From NCBI GenBank assembly GCA_029940245.1, contig JAOZRF010000001.1, forward strand, positions 1 to 13,267: a DNA stretch of 13,267 bases. The letters run 5' to 3'. Each line of letters opens with the position of its first letter. The stretch's first letter is position 1. The translations under genes were made by a program, and so were the position numbers. Below, in pieces: positions 1-7,541 of this stretch. Under the pieces are notes generated by a model. It saw only the letters and a list, made by a program, of their open reading frames with translations, ran no database searches and was not told the origin of the DNA. Origin of the DNA: Desulfobacula sp. (GTDB lineage: Bacteria; Desulfobacterota; Desulfobacteria; Desulfobacterales; Desulfobacteraceae).

Positions 1-455
1 CTACACCTCAAACTGTTTCCGGATCCGTACGGGATTTAAGTATCCGGGCAGCCGGCTATAACATGCCCGGTGTTTTAGTTGACGGCAACGATGTGCTTGC
101 GGTTAGAAAGGCGACGCAAAAAGCGGTTGAACGCGCACGTAAAGGAGAGGGGCCCACCTTTATTGAAAATAAAACCTATCGTATCCGTGGCCATTTTGAA
201 GGAGATCCCCAAAAATACAGAACCGAAGCGGAAGTTGATGAATGGCAGAAGGAAAAGGATCCCATCGAACGATTTTCCAACTATCTGGTCGAAAATAGAA
301 AATTAAAAAAAAAGGACCTTGAAAAGATCTGGGAGGATGTGTCTGTAGAGCTTAATGAAGCAGTTACCTTTGCCAAAGACAGTCCATTTCCTGCACCGGA
401 AGAAGCATTGGAAGATCTCTTTGTAAGCGATTTTAAAGGAGGATCTCCATCATGA
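1..455 (+). CDS. acoA: Acetoin/pyruvate dehydrogenase E1 component, alpha subunit (C-terminal part)
   Basis: This is the C-terminal ~150 residues of a thiamine-diphosphate (TPP) E1 alpha subunit; the gene enters from outside the window. The reading frame is open from base 3 and already codes for family sequence (DLSIRAAGYNMPGV) before the first in-frame ATG at 63, so that ATG is internal. Visible hallmarks are AAGYNMPGVLVDGNDV, typical of E1 alpha, and RGHFEGDPQKYR. The GHFEGD form is characteristic of acetoin dehydrogenase AcoA rather than pyruvate dehydrogenase, where GHS is usual. With the beta subunit it would decarboxylate the substrate and reductively acylate the E2 lipoyl group in the cytoplasm. 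The stop overlaps the E1 beta start by 4 bases (ATGA, 452-455), so the two are translationally coupled. The substrate (acetoin or another 2-oxo compound) is inferred from the motif and the operon. Confidence 0.9.
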   Translation, partial: TPQTVSGSVRDLSIRAAGYNMPGVLVDGNDVLAVRKATQKAVERARKGEGPTFIENKTYRIRGHFEGDPQKYRTEAEVDEWQKEKDPIERFSNYLVENRKLKKKDLEKIWEDVSVELNEAVTFAKDSPFPAPEEALEDLFVSDFKGGSPS

Positions 456-1432
456 AGGAAAGAATAATAAGTGCTTCCGCAGCCCTTGCCGAGGCGCTCC
501 ACGAAGAAATGACCCGGGACAAAAGTATTTTTATCATCGGCGAAGACCTGGCCGTTCATGAAGGTATTTTTGGTCAGTTTAAAGGGCTTCCAAAAAGTTT
601 TCCCGGCCGGATCATTGATGCACCGATCAGTGAATCTGCCATTGCCGGAGTGGGGTTGGGTTCGGCACTGACCGGTATGCGACCCATTGTTGACATGCAT
701 TTTTCCGATTTTGTCACCTGCTGCATGGATGAACTGTGCAACCAGGCTGCTAAAATCCGTTATATGTCCGGTGGCCAGGTAAAGGTGCCAATGGTGTTAT
801 GGTGCCCGGATGGTGCAGGTTTAAGGGCGGCGGCCCAGCATTCTCAATCCCTGGAAGCCTGGTTTGTGCATACACCTGGTTTAAAAGTGGTGGTCCCCAG
901 TGAACCGGTTGATGTAAAAGGATTGATCAAGTCAGCTCTTCGAGACGATAATCCTGTAATGTTTTTCCAGCACAAACAGCTTTTCGCCAAAAAGGGTCCA
1001 GTACCTGAAGAGCCCTATTTGATTCCTTTGGGGCAGGCCGCCGTCAAACGTGAGGGCAAAGATGTAAGCCTTTTGTGCTATGGCTCCAGCTACTATCTAT
1101 GTCAAGCTGCAGCCGATGTACTGGCTGATTTAAATATAGAAGCTGAAATTGTTGATTTGAGGACCCTTAAACCGCTGGATATGGAAACCGTGGCCCAATC
1201 CATTCGCAAGACCAACCGGGCTGTCGTTGTACATGAAGCTTGTCTGACCGGTGGTTATGGAGCGGAACTGGCTGCCCGTATACAGGAAGAATTGTTTGAT
1301 TATCTGGATGCGCCGATCAAACGCGTAGCAGCCAGGGATGTACCAATTCCTTTTTCTCCGGGCCTGGAAGATTATTGTCTGCCCAAGGTGTCTGATGTGG
1401 TAGCGGCAGTTCAAGCGGTAACATATAAGTAA
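452..1432 (+). CDS. acoB: Acetoin/pyruvate dehydrogenase E1 component, beta subunit
   Basis: Beta subunit of the TPP-dependent E1, 326 residues, the normal full length. It starts with the usual ISASAALAEALHEEM segment. GED (30-32) and DAPISE (56-61) follow; Glu61 is the expected cofactor-activating glutamate. AAQHSQS around His130 is the family's conserved substrate/TPP-site segment, and RDVPIPFSPGLE near residue 295 is the conserved C-terminal motif. The ATG at 452 is preceded by a strong Shine-Dalgarno (AAAGGAGG, 436-443) and overlaps the acoA stop. E2 follows after 12 bases. It forms the alpha2beta2 E1 with the upstream product. Family membership is certain; acetoin rather than pyruvate or a branched-chain 2-oxoacid is inferred mainly from the alpha-subunit motif. 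Confidence 0.93.
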   Translation: MKERIISASAALAEALHEEMTRDKSIFIIGEDLAVHEGIFGQFKGLPKSFPGRIIDAPISESAIAGVGLGSALTGMRPIVDMHFSDFVTCCMDELCNQAAKIRYMSGGQVKVPMVLWCPDGAGLRAAAQHSQSLEAWFVHTPGLKVVVPSEPVDVKGLIKSALRDDNPVMFFQHKQLFAKKGPVPEEPYLIPLGQAAVKREGKDVSLLCYGSSYYLCQAAADVLADLNIEAEIVDLRTLKPLDMETVAQSIRKTNRAVVVHEACLTGGYGAELAARIQEELFDYLDAPIKRVAARDVPIPFSPGLEDYCLPKVSDVVAAVQAVTYK

Positions 1433-1444
1433 ATAGGAGTACTC

Positions 1445-2698
1445 ATGGTGACAGAAATCACAATACCAAAACTCGGATTGACCATGGAGGAAGCAAAACT
1501 GGTGAAATGGTCCTTTGATATGGGCCGGACTGTTGCGGCTAAACAGATGGTTGCACTCATTGAAACCGATAAAGTGTCCTTTGAAATTGTTTCTCCAGTA
1601 AAAGGTCTGGTCTATCCTGTAGTTCCAGCCGGAACAATGGTTCTGGTTGCTCAGATCATCGGGTATATAGCGACAGATGAGGCAGAATTGGCAATTCTGC
1701 AAAAAGAGCATCCTGTAGATGCTGGAGTGATAGTCGAACAGTCGGAAGATAAACCAGGCGGGAAATTAGACAAAACGGCTCCTGCAGCAACTGATACTGC
1801 TGGCTCAAAAGTCGGAGAGCGCATCATTGCCTCGCCGCTGGCACGGCGTATGGCCAAAGACCATGACCTGGATCTGGCAAAGATACCCGGAACCGGGCCG
1901 GGAGGACGGATTGTCGAGGCTGATATCCAAAAGATACTGGCAGCACCCACGCAAGCTGCACCCGCACCTATATCCAAAGCCCCGGCGCCTGAAGAATCCG
2001 AGTTTGCGTTGACCGTGGCTGAAGAAATTCCCATTCAGGGGATAAGGAAAGTCATTTTTCAAAATATGCACTTAAGTTTGAACACCCAGGCCCAGTTGAC
2101 GCTGCAAACCGAAGTATCTGCCAAAGGGATGCAGGATTTTCGCAATCGCATTAATAATATTCTCGATCCGGATGAAACAAAGATCTCTTACAATGCCATA
2201 ATGATCAAAGCCGTGGCATTGGCCTTGCGTCAACACCCCAGGGTCAATTCATCTGTGGATGGGGAAATGATAAAGGTCTGGAAGCAGATCCATGTCGGCG
2301 CGGCAATGGATGTGGGCAAGGGGCTGATTGTTCCAAAAATTCGAAATGCAGATACAAAATCCATCATGACCATTGCAAAAGAAATGGGTCAACTGGTGGA
2401 TAAGGCAAAGCAAAACACCTTGTCTTTGGATGAACTCCAGGGCGGCACGTTTACGATTACCAATCTGGGTGCCTGGGGAATCGATCATTTTACGCCCATT
2501 GTCAATTTTCCGGAAAGTGCTATTCTGGGATTGGGTAGAATTGTGGAAAAGCCTTGGGTAAAAAACAGTGAAGTGGTTGTGGAACCCCGTATTGCTTTGA
2601 GCCTGACCTTTGATCACCGCATCATTGATGGTGCGCCGGGTGCCATGTTTCTGAAAACTTTAACACGAATGATCGAAGAACCGCTCCTGATGCTGTAA
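1445..2698 (+). CDS. acoC: Dihydrolipoamide acetyltransferase (E2) of the acetoin/2-oxoacid dehydrogenase complex
   Basis: E2 core enzyme, 417 residues. It has one N-terminal lipoyl domain (about 1-80) with the lipoylated lysine Lys43 in ETDKVSFEI. A Pro/Ala-rich linker leads to a peripheral-subunit-binding domain (about 126-165; ASPLARRMA and GTGPGGRI) that docks E1 or E3. A second Ala/Pro linker precedes the catalytic acyltransferase domain (about 195-417). The active-site motif DHRIIDG contains His391 and Asp395. The enzyme carries the acyl group on lipoyl-Lys43 and passes it to CoA, leaving dihydrolipoamide. A good Shine-Dalgarno (AGGAGT) lies just before the ATG. It sits between E1 beta and E3 in the usual order. 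Linkers and catalytic residues are intact. Confidence 0.93.
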   Translation: MVTEITIPKLGLTMEEAKLVKWSFDMGRTVAAKQMVALIETDKVSFEIVSPVKGLVYPVVPAGTMVLVAQIIGYIATDEAELAILQKEHPVDAGVIVEQSEDKPGGKLDKTAPAATDTAGSKVGERIIASPLARRMAKDHDLDLAKIPGTGPGGRIVEADIQKILAAPTQAAPAPISKAPAPEESEFALTVAEEIPIQGIRKVIFQNMHLSLNTQAQLTLQTEVSAKGMQDFRNRINNILDPDETKISYNAIMIKAVALALRQHPRVNSSVDGEMIKVWKQIHVGAAMDVGKGLIVPKIRNADTKSIMTIAKEMGQLVDKAKQNTLSLDELQGGTFTITNLGAWGIDHFTPIVNFPESAILGLGRIVEKPWVKNSEVVVEPRIALSLTFDHRIIDGAPGAMFLKTLTRMIEEPLLML

Positions 2699-2737
2699 TG
2701 AGACGTATTCAAATCTTTAATGTGAATGAGGTAATTT

Positions 2738-4108
2738 ATGTATGATGTGATCATAATCGGCGGTGGTCCCGGTGGATACGCCGCTGCAATCCGGTCGGCG
2801 CAACTGGATGCCGGTGTGGCATTGGTGGAGACGGATATCATTGGGGGCACCTGTGTCAACCGGGGCTGCATTCCTATCAAGGTATGGCTGCGCGCGGCCG
2901 ATACCCTGAGAAGGATTCAAGGTGCAGGTGATTTTGGTATCCGGGCAAAGGTTGAGGGTATTGATTTTCAAACCATTGTGGAACGTAAAAACGGGGTCAG
3001 CAGCGATATTCGTATGGGCATGGAAGCCCTGTTAGGCAATTATGGCGTAGAGGTGCTCAAAGGCCGGGGAGTTTTTAAAAGCCCGGGTGAGATTGATATA
3101 AACGGTGCTGTTTATCAGGCCAAGAAATATATTATTGCCACGGGCAGCCGCATGGCAGTGCCGGACATCCCGGGCCTGAAAGATGCCTTACTCACAACGG
3201 ACCAGGCTTTAGATCTGCAAAACCTGCCCGCATCAATTCTAATCTATGGTGCTGGACCGATCGAGGTCGAGATGGCAACAATTTTTTGTCGTTTTGGAAG
3301 TAAAGTAACCCTTGCAGCGCAAACTCGTCGACTTTTACCCCGCGAGGACCAGGATTCAAGTCAGCGACTGGCCCAGGCATTAAGGGATGAAGGCGTGACG
3401 CTTTTTCTGGGTCAAAAACTGGAATCTGTAAAGCCTGTGGGCAATGAATTCATTTGCAGTCTGTCCGGATCAAAAAATCCAACGATAACAGTGGAAAAAG
3501 TACTTTGTGCACCAAGACTGCCAAACACCCAGAATCTGGGACTTGAAAATGCCGGGATACTTCTTGATGAGGACGGGAGCGTTCGGGCAGATGATTTTCT
3601 TCAGACCAGTGTAGAGGGGATTTATGCTATTGGAGATGTGGTCGGCCACACCATGCAGAGTCATGCTGCTTCGGCCATGGCAATCACTGCCGCTGAAAAT
3701 GCCATGGGTCAGTCCAAACTATTTTCTTTCAATTTAGTCCCAAGGGGGGCCTGGAGTTTTCCAGAGGTGGCCTCCGTGGGACTGACCGAAGAAGAGGCGG
3801 AAAATCAGGATCTGGACGTCACCGTTGGAGAATTTCCTTATGCCATCAATGGATTGGCCATGTCAGTCAATGAAATGAAAGGTTCTGTTAAGGTGGTATT
3901 TGATGAACGTTATGGAAAGATTCTGGGTGTTCATATTGTGGGGCCAAACGCCAATGAATTGATCGGGGAGGCTGTGGTTGCCATGCAGTTTGAGTATACC
4001 GTCGCGGAACTGGCAGCCGGGATCCGGGTACACCCGACATTTTCAGAAAACGTGGTGGATGCCGCCAGAGATGCTTTAGGGTGGGCACTGTATTTACCAA
4101 AACGATAG
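2738..4108 (+). CDS. acoL: Dihydrolipoamide dehydrogenase (E3) with atypical NAD-binding site
   Basis: FAD disulfide oxidoreductase of 456 residues, normal E3 length. The FAD-binding GGGPGGYAAAI lies at the N-terminus. The redox pair is Cys39/Cys44 in GGTCVNRGC, the second FAD motif is YAIGDVVG (296-303), and the C-terminal active-site pair is His432/Glu437 in HPTFSE. It should reoxidise dihydrolipoamide on E2. Oddities are in the pyridine-nucleotide domain. The Rossmann motif is GAGPIE (171-176), with Glu in place of the third Gly. The acidic residue that normally ends beta-strand 2 and binds the NAD ribose is Ala194, followed by Gln-Thr-Arg-Arg. The usual GRRPNT is replaced by PRLPNT (259-264). 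Thiol chemistry looks intact, but NAD use may be altered or lost. The gene follows E2 by 39 bases, with a GAGGT Shine-Dalgarno. The symbol acoL is by position in the operon; lpd would fit equally. Confidence 0.88.
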   Translation: MYDVIIIGGGPGGYAAAIRSAQLDAGVALVETDIIGGTCVNRGCIPIKVWLRAADTLRRIQGAGDFGIRAKVEGIDFQTIVERKNGVSSDIRMGMEALLGNYGVEVLKGRGVFKSPGEIDINGAVYQAKKYIIATGSRMAVPDIPGLKDALLTTDQALDLQNLPASILIYGAGPIEVEMATIFCRFGSKVTLAAQTRRLLPREDQDSSQRLAQALRDEGVTLFLGQKLESVKPVGNEFICSLSGSKNPTITVEKVLCAPRLPNTQNLGLENAGILLDEDGSVRADDFLQTSVEGIYAIGDVVGHTMQSHAASAMAITAAENAMGQSKLFSFNLVPRGAWSFPEVASVGLTEEEAENQDLDVTVGEFPYAINGLAMSVNEMKGSVKVVFDERYGKILGVHIVGPNANELIGEAVVAMQFEYTVAELAAGIRVHPTFSENVVDAARDALGWALYLPKR

Positions 4109-4123
4109 ATATGCTTGTTGAGT

Positions 4124-5689
4124 ATGGAAAAAATGAAATCAGAAAAATCATTAGAGGTTCAGGATTGGGGACAAATAGAGTATGGTGCTGCCTGTGACCT
4201 GCAAAAGCAATGCGTTGAAGAGCGCCTGACCCCAAAAAGCAATGATCGACTGATTTTAGTGGAACACCCGCCCGTGGTAACCATTGGCCGAAGCGGGGAT
4301 TTCAGTGACCTTTGTATTTCAAAAGTGTTGTTACGCAATCTGGGCATGGCTTTGTTTGAAAGTGACCGCGGGGGCAAGGCCACTTTTCATGGCCCGGGCC
4401 AAATGGTTGCATACCCCATCATCAAGCTTTATGACCTGGATCTTCACTGGTATGTTCAGACTTTGTTAACAGCCGTGGCTGACGTGTTGACGGAATATGG
4501 CCTTAATCCCATCTTCAAAGAGGGTCAACCCGGTATCTGGGTTGCTGGAAAAAAGATTGCCAGTATTGGAATTGCAGTTAAACAAAGGATCACCTCCCAT
4601 GGGGTGGCTTTGAATGTCAATAATGACTTGAGTGCATTTCAGTGGATCATCCCCTGCGGTCACCCGGGCGAAGTCATGACTTCAATGGAAAAAGAACTGG
4701 GATATCCCGTGAATCTGGAAGTGATTAAAAAGAAGTTTGTTTTAAATTTTCATAAATGTTTTGGTTATCATATCAATCCAATTTCACCTCATCCTGACTG
4801 GCTGCGGCTGCCCATCCACCATTCCCCGGAAGGTGCAAAGGTCGAGGGCCTGATGCACGATCTGCATCTGGGAACAGTCTGTCAGAGCGCCCATTGCCCT
4901 AATCTTATTGAATGTTTCAACCGGGGTACGGCTACATTTATGATTCTGGGTGAAAACTGCACCCGAAACTGCAGATTCTGTGCCGTCTCCAAAGGTCGAC
5001 CAGAGCCGTTAGACATAGGGGAACCAGGTCGGCTTGCCGAGGCTGTCAAACGGATGGGGCTTTCTTATGTTGTTATTACTTCAGTGACCCGGGATGATTT
5101 GCCGGATGGTGGAGCGGGTCAGTTTGTCCGAACCCTGGCCGAGATCCGCAGTGTTGTTCCAAAAACGCGGATTGAAATTCTTGTTCCGGATTTTAAGGGA
5201 TCAACGCCTGCCCTGGAGCAGATATGTGCAAGCCGGCCGGATATGTTTAACCATAATATAGAAACGGTGCCAGGGTTGTATGAGTCTGTACGTCCCCAGG
5301 CACTGTTTCAGCGATCCCTGGATGTGCTGTCCTTTGCGGCTGAGAAGGGCCTTTCAGTGAAATCAGGATTAATGCTTGGCCTGGGTGAACGTCGGGATGA
5401 GGTTAAAGCAACCCTTGTAGAAATTAAAAAAACCGGTTGCGATTGTTTGACACTGGGCCAGTATCTTGCACCTTCCAAAGATCACGTTCCAGTGGAACGT
5501 TATATCCCGCCGTCTGAATTTGATCAATGGGCATCCACGGCAAGGGCCCTGGGATTCAGGGAAGTCGCTGCCGGACCCTTGGTGCGAAGTTCATATCGGG
5601 CAGATGAATTTTATCGATGTGTCAAGACCGAAGACTGCACTGATGTGGTGCCGAAATTGCGAAATCCACTGAGGACAGATGCCCAATGA
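4124..5689 (+). CDS. lipBA: Fused octanoyltransferase (LipB) and lipoyl synthase (LipA)
   Basis: Two lipoate-assembly enzymes in one 521-residue chain. Residues ~1-220 are LipB, which moves octanoyl from ACP to lipoyl-domain lysines: RGGKATFHGPGQ (82-93), the GKKIASIG lysine region (142-149) and catalytic Cys178 in PCGHPGE. Residues ~225-515 are LipA, the radical-SAM enzyme that inserts two sulfurs: auxiliary-cluster Cys253, Cys258 and Cys264 (CX4CX5C), radical-SAM Cys279, Cys283 and Cys286 (CX3CX2C), and the C-terminal RSSYRADEF supplying the auxiliary-cluster serine. There is no stop or frame change at the junction, so this is one uninterrupted frame. The start is uncertain: ATG 4124 is used here, but TTG 4115 and ATG 4133 are in frame, and none has a strong Shine-Dalgarno. 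The gene lies 15 bases after E3 and overlaps the next gene by ATGA. It presumably lipoylates E2 Lys43 and the GcvH-like protein. Confidence 0.92.
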   Translation: MEKMKSEKSLEVQDWGQIEYGAACDLQKQCVEERLTPKSNDRLILVEHPPVVTIGRSGDFSDLCISKVLLRNLGMALFESDRGGKATFHGPGQMVAYPIIKLYDLDLHWYVQTLLTAVADVLTEYGLNPIFKEGQPGIWVAGKKIASIGIAVKQRITSHGVALNVNNDLSAFQWIIPCGHPGEVMTSMEKELGYPVNLEVIKKKFVLNFHKCFGYHINPISPHPDWLRLPIHHSPEGAKVEGLMHDLHLGTVCQSAHCPNLIECFNRGTATFMILGENCTRNCRFCAVSKGRPEPLDIGEPGRLAEAVKRMGLSYVVITSVTRDDLPDGGAGQFVRTLAEIRSVVPKTRIEILVPDFKGSTPALEQICASRPDMFNHNIETVPGLYESVRPQALFQRSLDVLSFAAEKGLSVKSGLMLGLGERRDEVKATLVEIKKTGCDCLTLGQYLAPSKDHVPVERYIPPSEFDQWASTARALGFREVAAGPLVRSSYRADEFYRCVKTEDCTDVVPKLRNPLRTDAQ

Positions 5690-6969
5690 TAAAAATTGGG
5701 AGAGGCATAGGGCCTATTACCTTGAGCATCTTTTTTCTATTTGCGTTTGTCGTAAACGGCTATGCCTCAGTCCAGTGCGTGGAATGCCATGAGGAAATGG
5801 GGGCTGATCATGCAGCATCCATTCACAAAGAGATTCAGTGCCTGGAATGTCATGCACAGGCGGCAGAGGAAGATCATGAACAATTTGTCTTTGCACAGGT
5901 TGATTGCCGTCAATGTCATGATCCCCATGATGAAAAGCTAATTCATGATGCCCATAGCCGGGTTTCCTGCAATGCCTGTCATATTAAAGGGGGCATTCCC
6001 GCGGTGGATCCTGAATCAAAAAGAATTATTTCCAGCCGTATGTTCCGGCCCGGCATGACATTACCGCCTCATCAGGCAATACAGTCCAAAATAGATGAAT
6101 TATGCGGGAACTGTCATTTTCAGAGGAATACACTGGGTGCATCATCCATGGTGCTGCCCCCTAAAAGTATATTGTGCATGCCCTGCCATGTGGCAACTTT
6201 TTCTGTGAATGACAAAACAACGCTTGTCTTCTTATTTATATTTCTGGTGGGCATGGTGGGACTTGGCATGGTCTGGTTTTCAGGATCAATGGATAAAAGA
6301 GTACTCTGGACAAACGAAAAAACAGAACCTGAAACCCGATTTAGATCCGATGCCCTTTCCCCTTTCAAATTATTCCAGGCCTTGAAAATGATTTTTCTAG
6401 AGGTGTTTTTATTGAAACGACTTTTTCAGCAGTCAAAGGCCCGCTGGATCATCCACTCCCTGATTTTTTTCCCGTTTCTTTTCAGGTTCGCTTTTGGTCT
6501 GACAGCACTTTTATGTTCTTTATTTCTGCCGGACGGATCAGTATCTGCCGTCATGCTGGATAAAAATTATGCCTTGCGTGCGTTGTCCTTTGATATAACG
6601 GGTTTAATGATCCTTACAGGTTCATTATTGGCTTTTGTCCGCAAGAAAAAGAATTCAGAAGGAATAATTGCCTCGCTGCCCGAACCGGGACGGGGGATGT
6701 CAGCAATGATAGGCCTGATCGTTTTCGTGGGATTTATCCTGGAGGGGCTGCGTATTGCCATGACCGGATGGCCAGGTGGAGCAGAATGGGCGTTTTTGGG
6801 ATATGGTATCAGTCTGATGTTTAGAGACATGACCGGGTTAACAGATATCTATGGTTTCTTCTGGTATGCCCATGCAATTCTGACAGGCATTTTTATAGCC
6901 CTGATTCCTTTTACGCGCATGTCTCATATTATCACAGCTCCCATCATTCTGATCATGAAGGAGCCATGA
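5686..6969 (+). CDS. Hexahaem cytochrome c fused to a NarI/DsrM-like cytochrome b membrane domain
   Basis: A 427-residue membrane redox protein. A signal or anchor helix (10-27) is followed by a periplasmic part with six CXXCH c-haem sites starting at Cys31, 52, 74, 95, 140 and 164. Extra histidines (42, 47, 64, 81, 87, 90, 129) could supply distal ligands. Then come about five membrane helices (roughly 179-198, 253-282, 299-318, 338-357, 392-412). Charge distribution (KRVLW after helix 1, RKKK after helix 3) agrees with periplasmic haems. His257, His396 and His414 are candidate b-haem ligands; YAH plus RMSHIITAP resembles the last helix of NarI/DsrM/TmcC-type subunits. It would pass electrons between quinone and periplasmic cytochromes, with a cytoplasmic HdrD-like partner encoded downstream. 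Its start overlaps the lipBA stop (ATGA, 5686-5689). Haem and membrane features are clear; exact family and direction of electron flow are inferred. Confidence 0.85.
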   Translation: MIKIGRGIGPITLSIFFLFAFVVNGYASVQCVECHEEMGADHAASIHKEIQCLECHAQAAEEDHEQFVFAQVDCRQCHDPHDEKLIHDAHSRVSCNACHIKGGIPAVDPESKRIISSRMFRPGMTLPPHQAIQSKIDELCGNCHFQRNTLGASSMVLPPKSILCMPCHVATFSVNDKTTLVFLFIFLVGMVGLGMVWFSGSMDKRVLWTNEKTEPETRFRSDALSPFKLFQALKMIFLEVFLLKRLFQQSKARWIIHSLIFFPFLFRFAFGLTALLCSLFLPDGSVSAVMLDKNYALRALSFDITGLMILTGSLLAFVRKKKNSEGIIASLPEPGRGMSAMIGLIVFVGFILEGLRIAMTGWPGGAEWAFLGYGISLMFRDMTGLTDIYGFFWYAHAILTGIFIALIPFTRMSHIITAPIILIMKEP

Positions 6970-6971
6970 GT

Positions 6972-7054
6972 GGGGTCAGGCTTTCCTTATTGTCCTTTTT
7001 GACTGTTTAATAAAAGATTGTTGATAAAAAATACAATAAAGAAAGCCTGACCCC
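6972..7054. repeat. Long imperfect palindrome (REP/MITE-like inverted repeat)
   Basis: Arms 6972-6993 and 7033-7054 are reverse complements at 21 of 22 positions; the outer 14 (GGGGTCAGGCTTTC against GAAAGCCTGACCCC) match perfectly. An inner T5/A5 pairing (6996-7000 with 7026-7030) extends the stem. It begins 2 bases after the stop of the cytochrome gene. No T-run follows on the plus strand, so it is not a classic intrinsic terminator. From memory, GGGGTCAGG-type ends occur in dispersed palindromes linked to REP-associated transposases; no such transposase is in this window. Confidence 0.75.
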
Positions 7055-7116
7055 GGGTCAAAAACTTAAGTCCGAAAGTTGAGTTAAAATGCTTGTCATT
7101 ATAAAAGGAGACGGAT

Positions 7117-7539
7117 ATGGAAATTCATGGGTATCAAATGCCTGAAAATTTATACTACGAGAAAAATCACTATTGGGTTCGTATCGAAGGAGACATTCTG
7201 GTCATGGGCATGGATGATTTTGCCCAAAAGATGGCTGGTGATATTGTCTTTGTAAAAATTCCTTTTGTGGGGAAAAAATTACAAACCGGTAAGAAATTTG
7301 CCCAGGTTGAATCAGGCAAATGGCTGGGCAAGGTCTATGCACCGGTTAACGGCGAGCTCATAGAGGGCAATGAGGCTCTTGAAGCTGATCCCGAGTTTAT
7401 TAACCAGGATTGCTATGGGACAGGCTGGATGTATAAGATCAAACCCGTCGACATGGGAGAGGTGGAGAATCTGATCCATGGAACCGATGCAATTGATAAG
7501 TGGCTTTTGGCTGATATCGAAAAATACAAAGAACATTAA
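7117..7539 (+). CDS. GcvH-like lipoyl carrier protein (glycine cleavage H-protein family)
   Basis: A 140-residue protein with the H-protein fold signature. It has an N-terminal YYEKNHYWVRIEGD segment, then GMDDFAQKMAGDIVFVKIP (31-49), a lipoyl hairpin ESGKWLGKVYAPVNGELIEGN with modifiable Lys68, and DCYGTGWMYKIKP near 98-110. H-proteins usually read ESVKA at the lysine; here it is ESGKW. A strong Shine-Dalgarno (AAAAGGAGA) precedes the ATG. No P-, T- or other glycine-cleavage gene is nearby. Instead it sits between a membrane cytochrome and an HdrD-like protein, which starts 2 bases downstream. This arrangement suggests a dedicated lipoyl electron carrier, comparable in idea to the lipoate-binding proteins of sHdr systems, rather than a glycine-cleavage subunit. 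Lipoylation is expected from lipBA upstream or the ligase downstream. The role is inference; the fold and lysine are clear. Confidence 0.85.
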   Translation: MEIHGYQMPENLYYEKNHYWVRIEGDILVMGMDDFAQKMAGDIVFVKIPFVGKKLQTGKKFAQVESGKWLGKVYAPVNGELIEGNEALEADPEFINQDCYGTGWMYKIKPVDMGEVENLIHGTDAIDKWLLADIEKYKEH

Positions 7540-7541
7540 AA

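Noticed and set aside
63..455. ATG at 63 as the start of the first gene
   Set aside because: The frame is open and codes for conserved E1 alpha sequence upstream of it to base 3, so the gene is a fragment running in from the left.
281..700. Long minus-strand frames opposite the dehydrogenase genes (for example 281-700 and 1130-1711)
   Set aside because: They lie antisense to well-recognised genes, contain no known motif and read as shadow frames.
2698..2745. A 15-codon frame from the E2 stop (TAATG) into the E3 start
   Set aside because: No Shine-Dalgarno of its own was seen and the peptide shows no feature; it is probably chance overlap, though it could act in translational coupling.
6972..7054. 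The palindrome as an intrinsic terminator
   Set aside because: The stem is much longer than usual and no T-run follows on the plus strand (GGGTCAAAAAC follows).
7117..7539. Simple assignment of the GcvH-like gene to glycine cleavage
   Set aside because: No gcvT or gcvP is nearby, the lysine context is altered, and the neighbours are redox proteins; the family name is kept only as a fold description.
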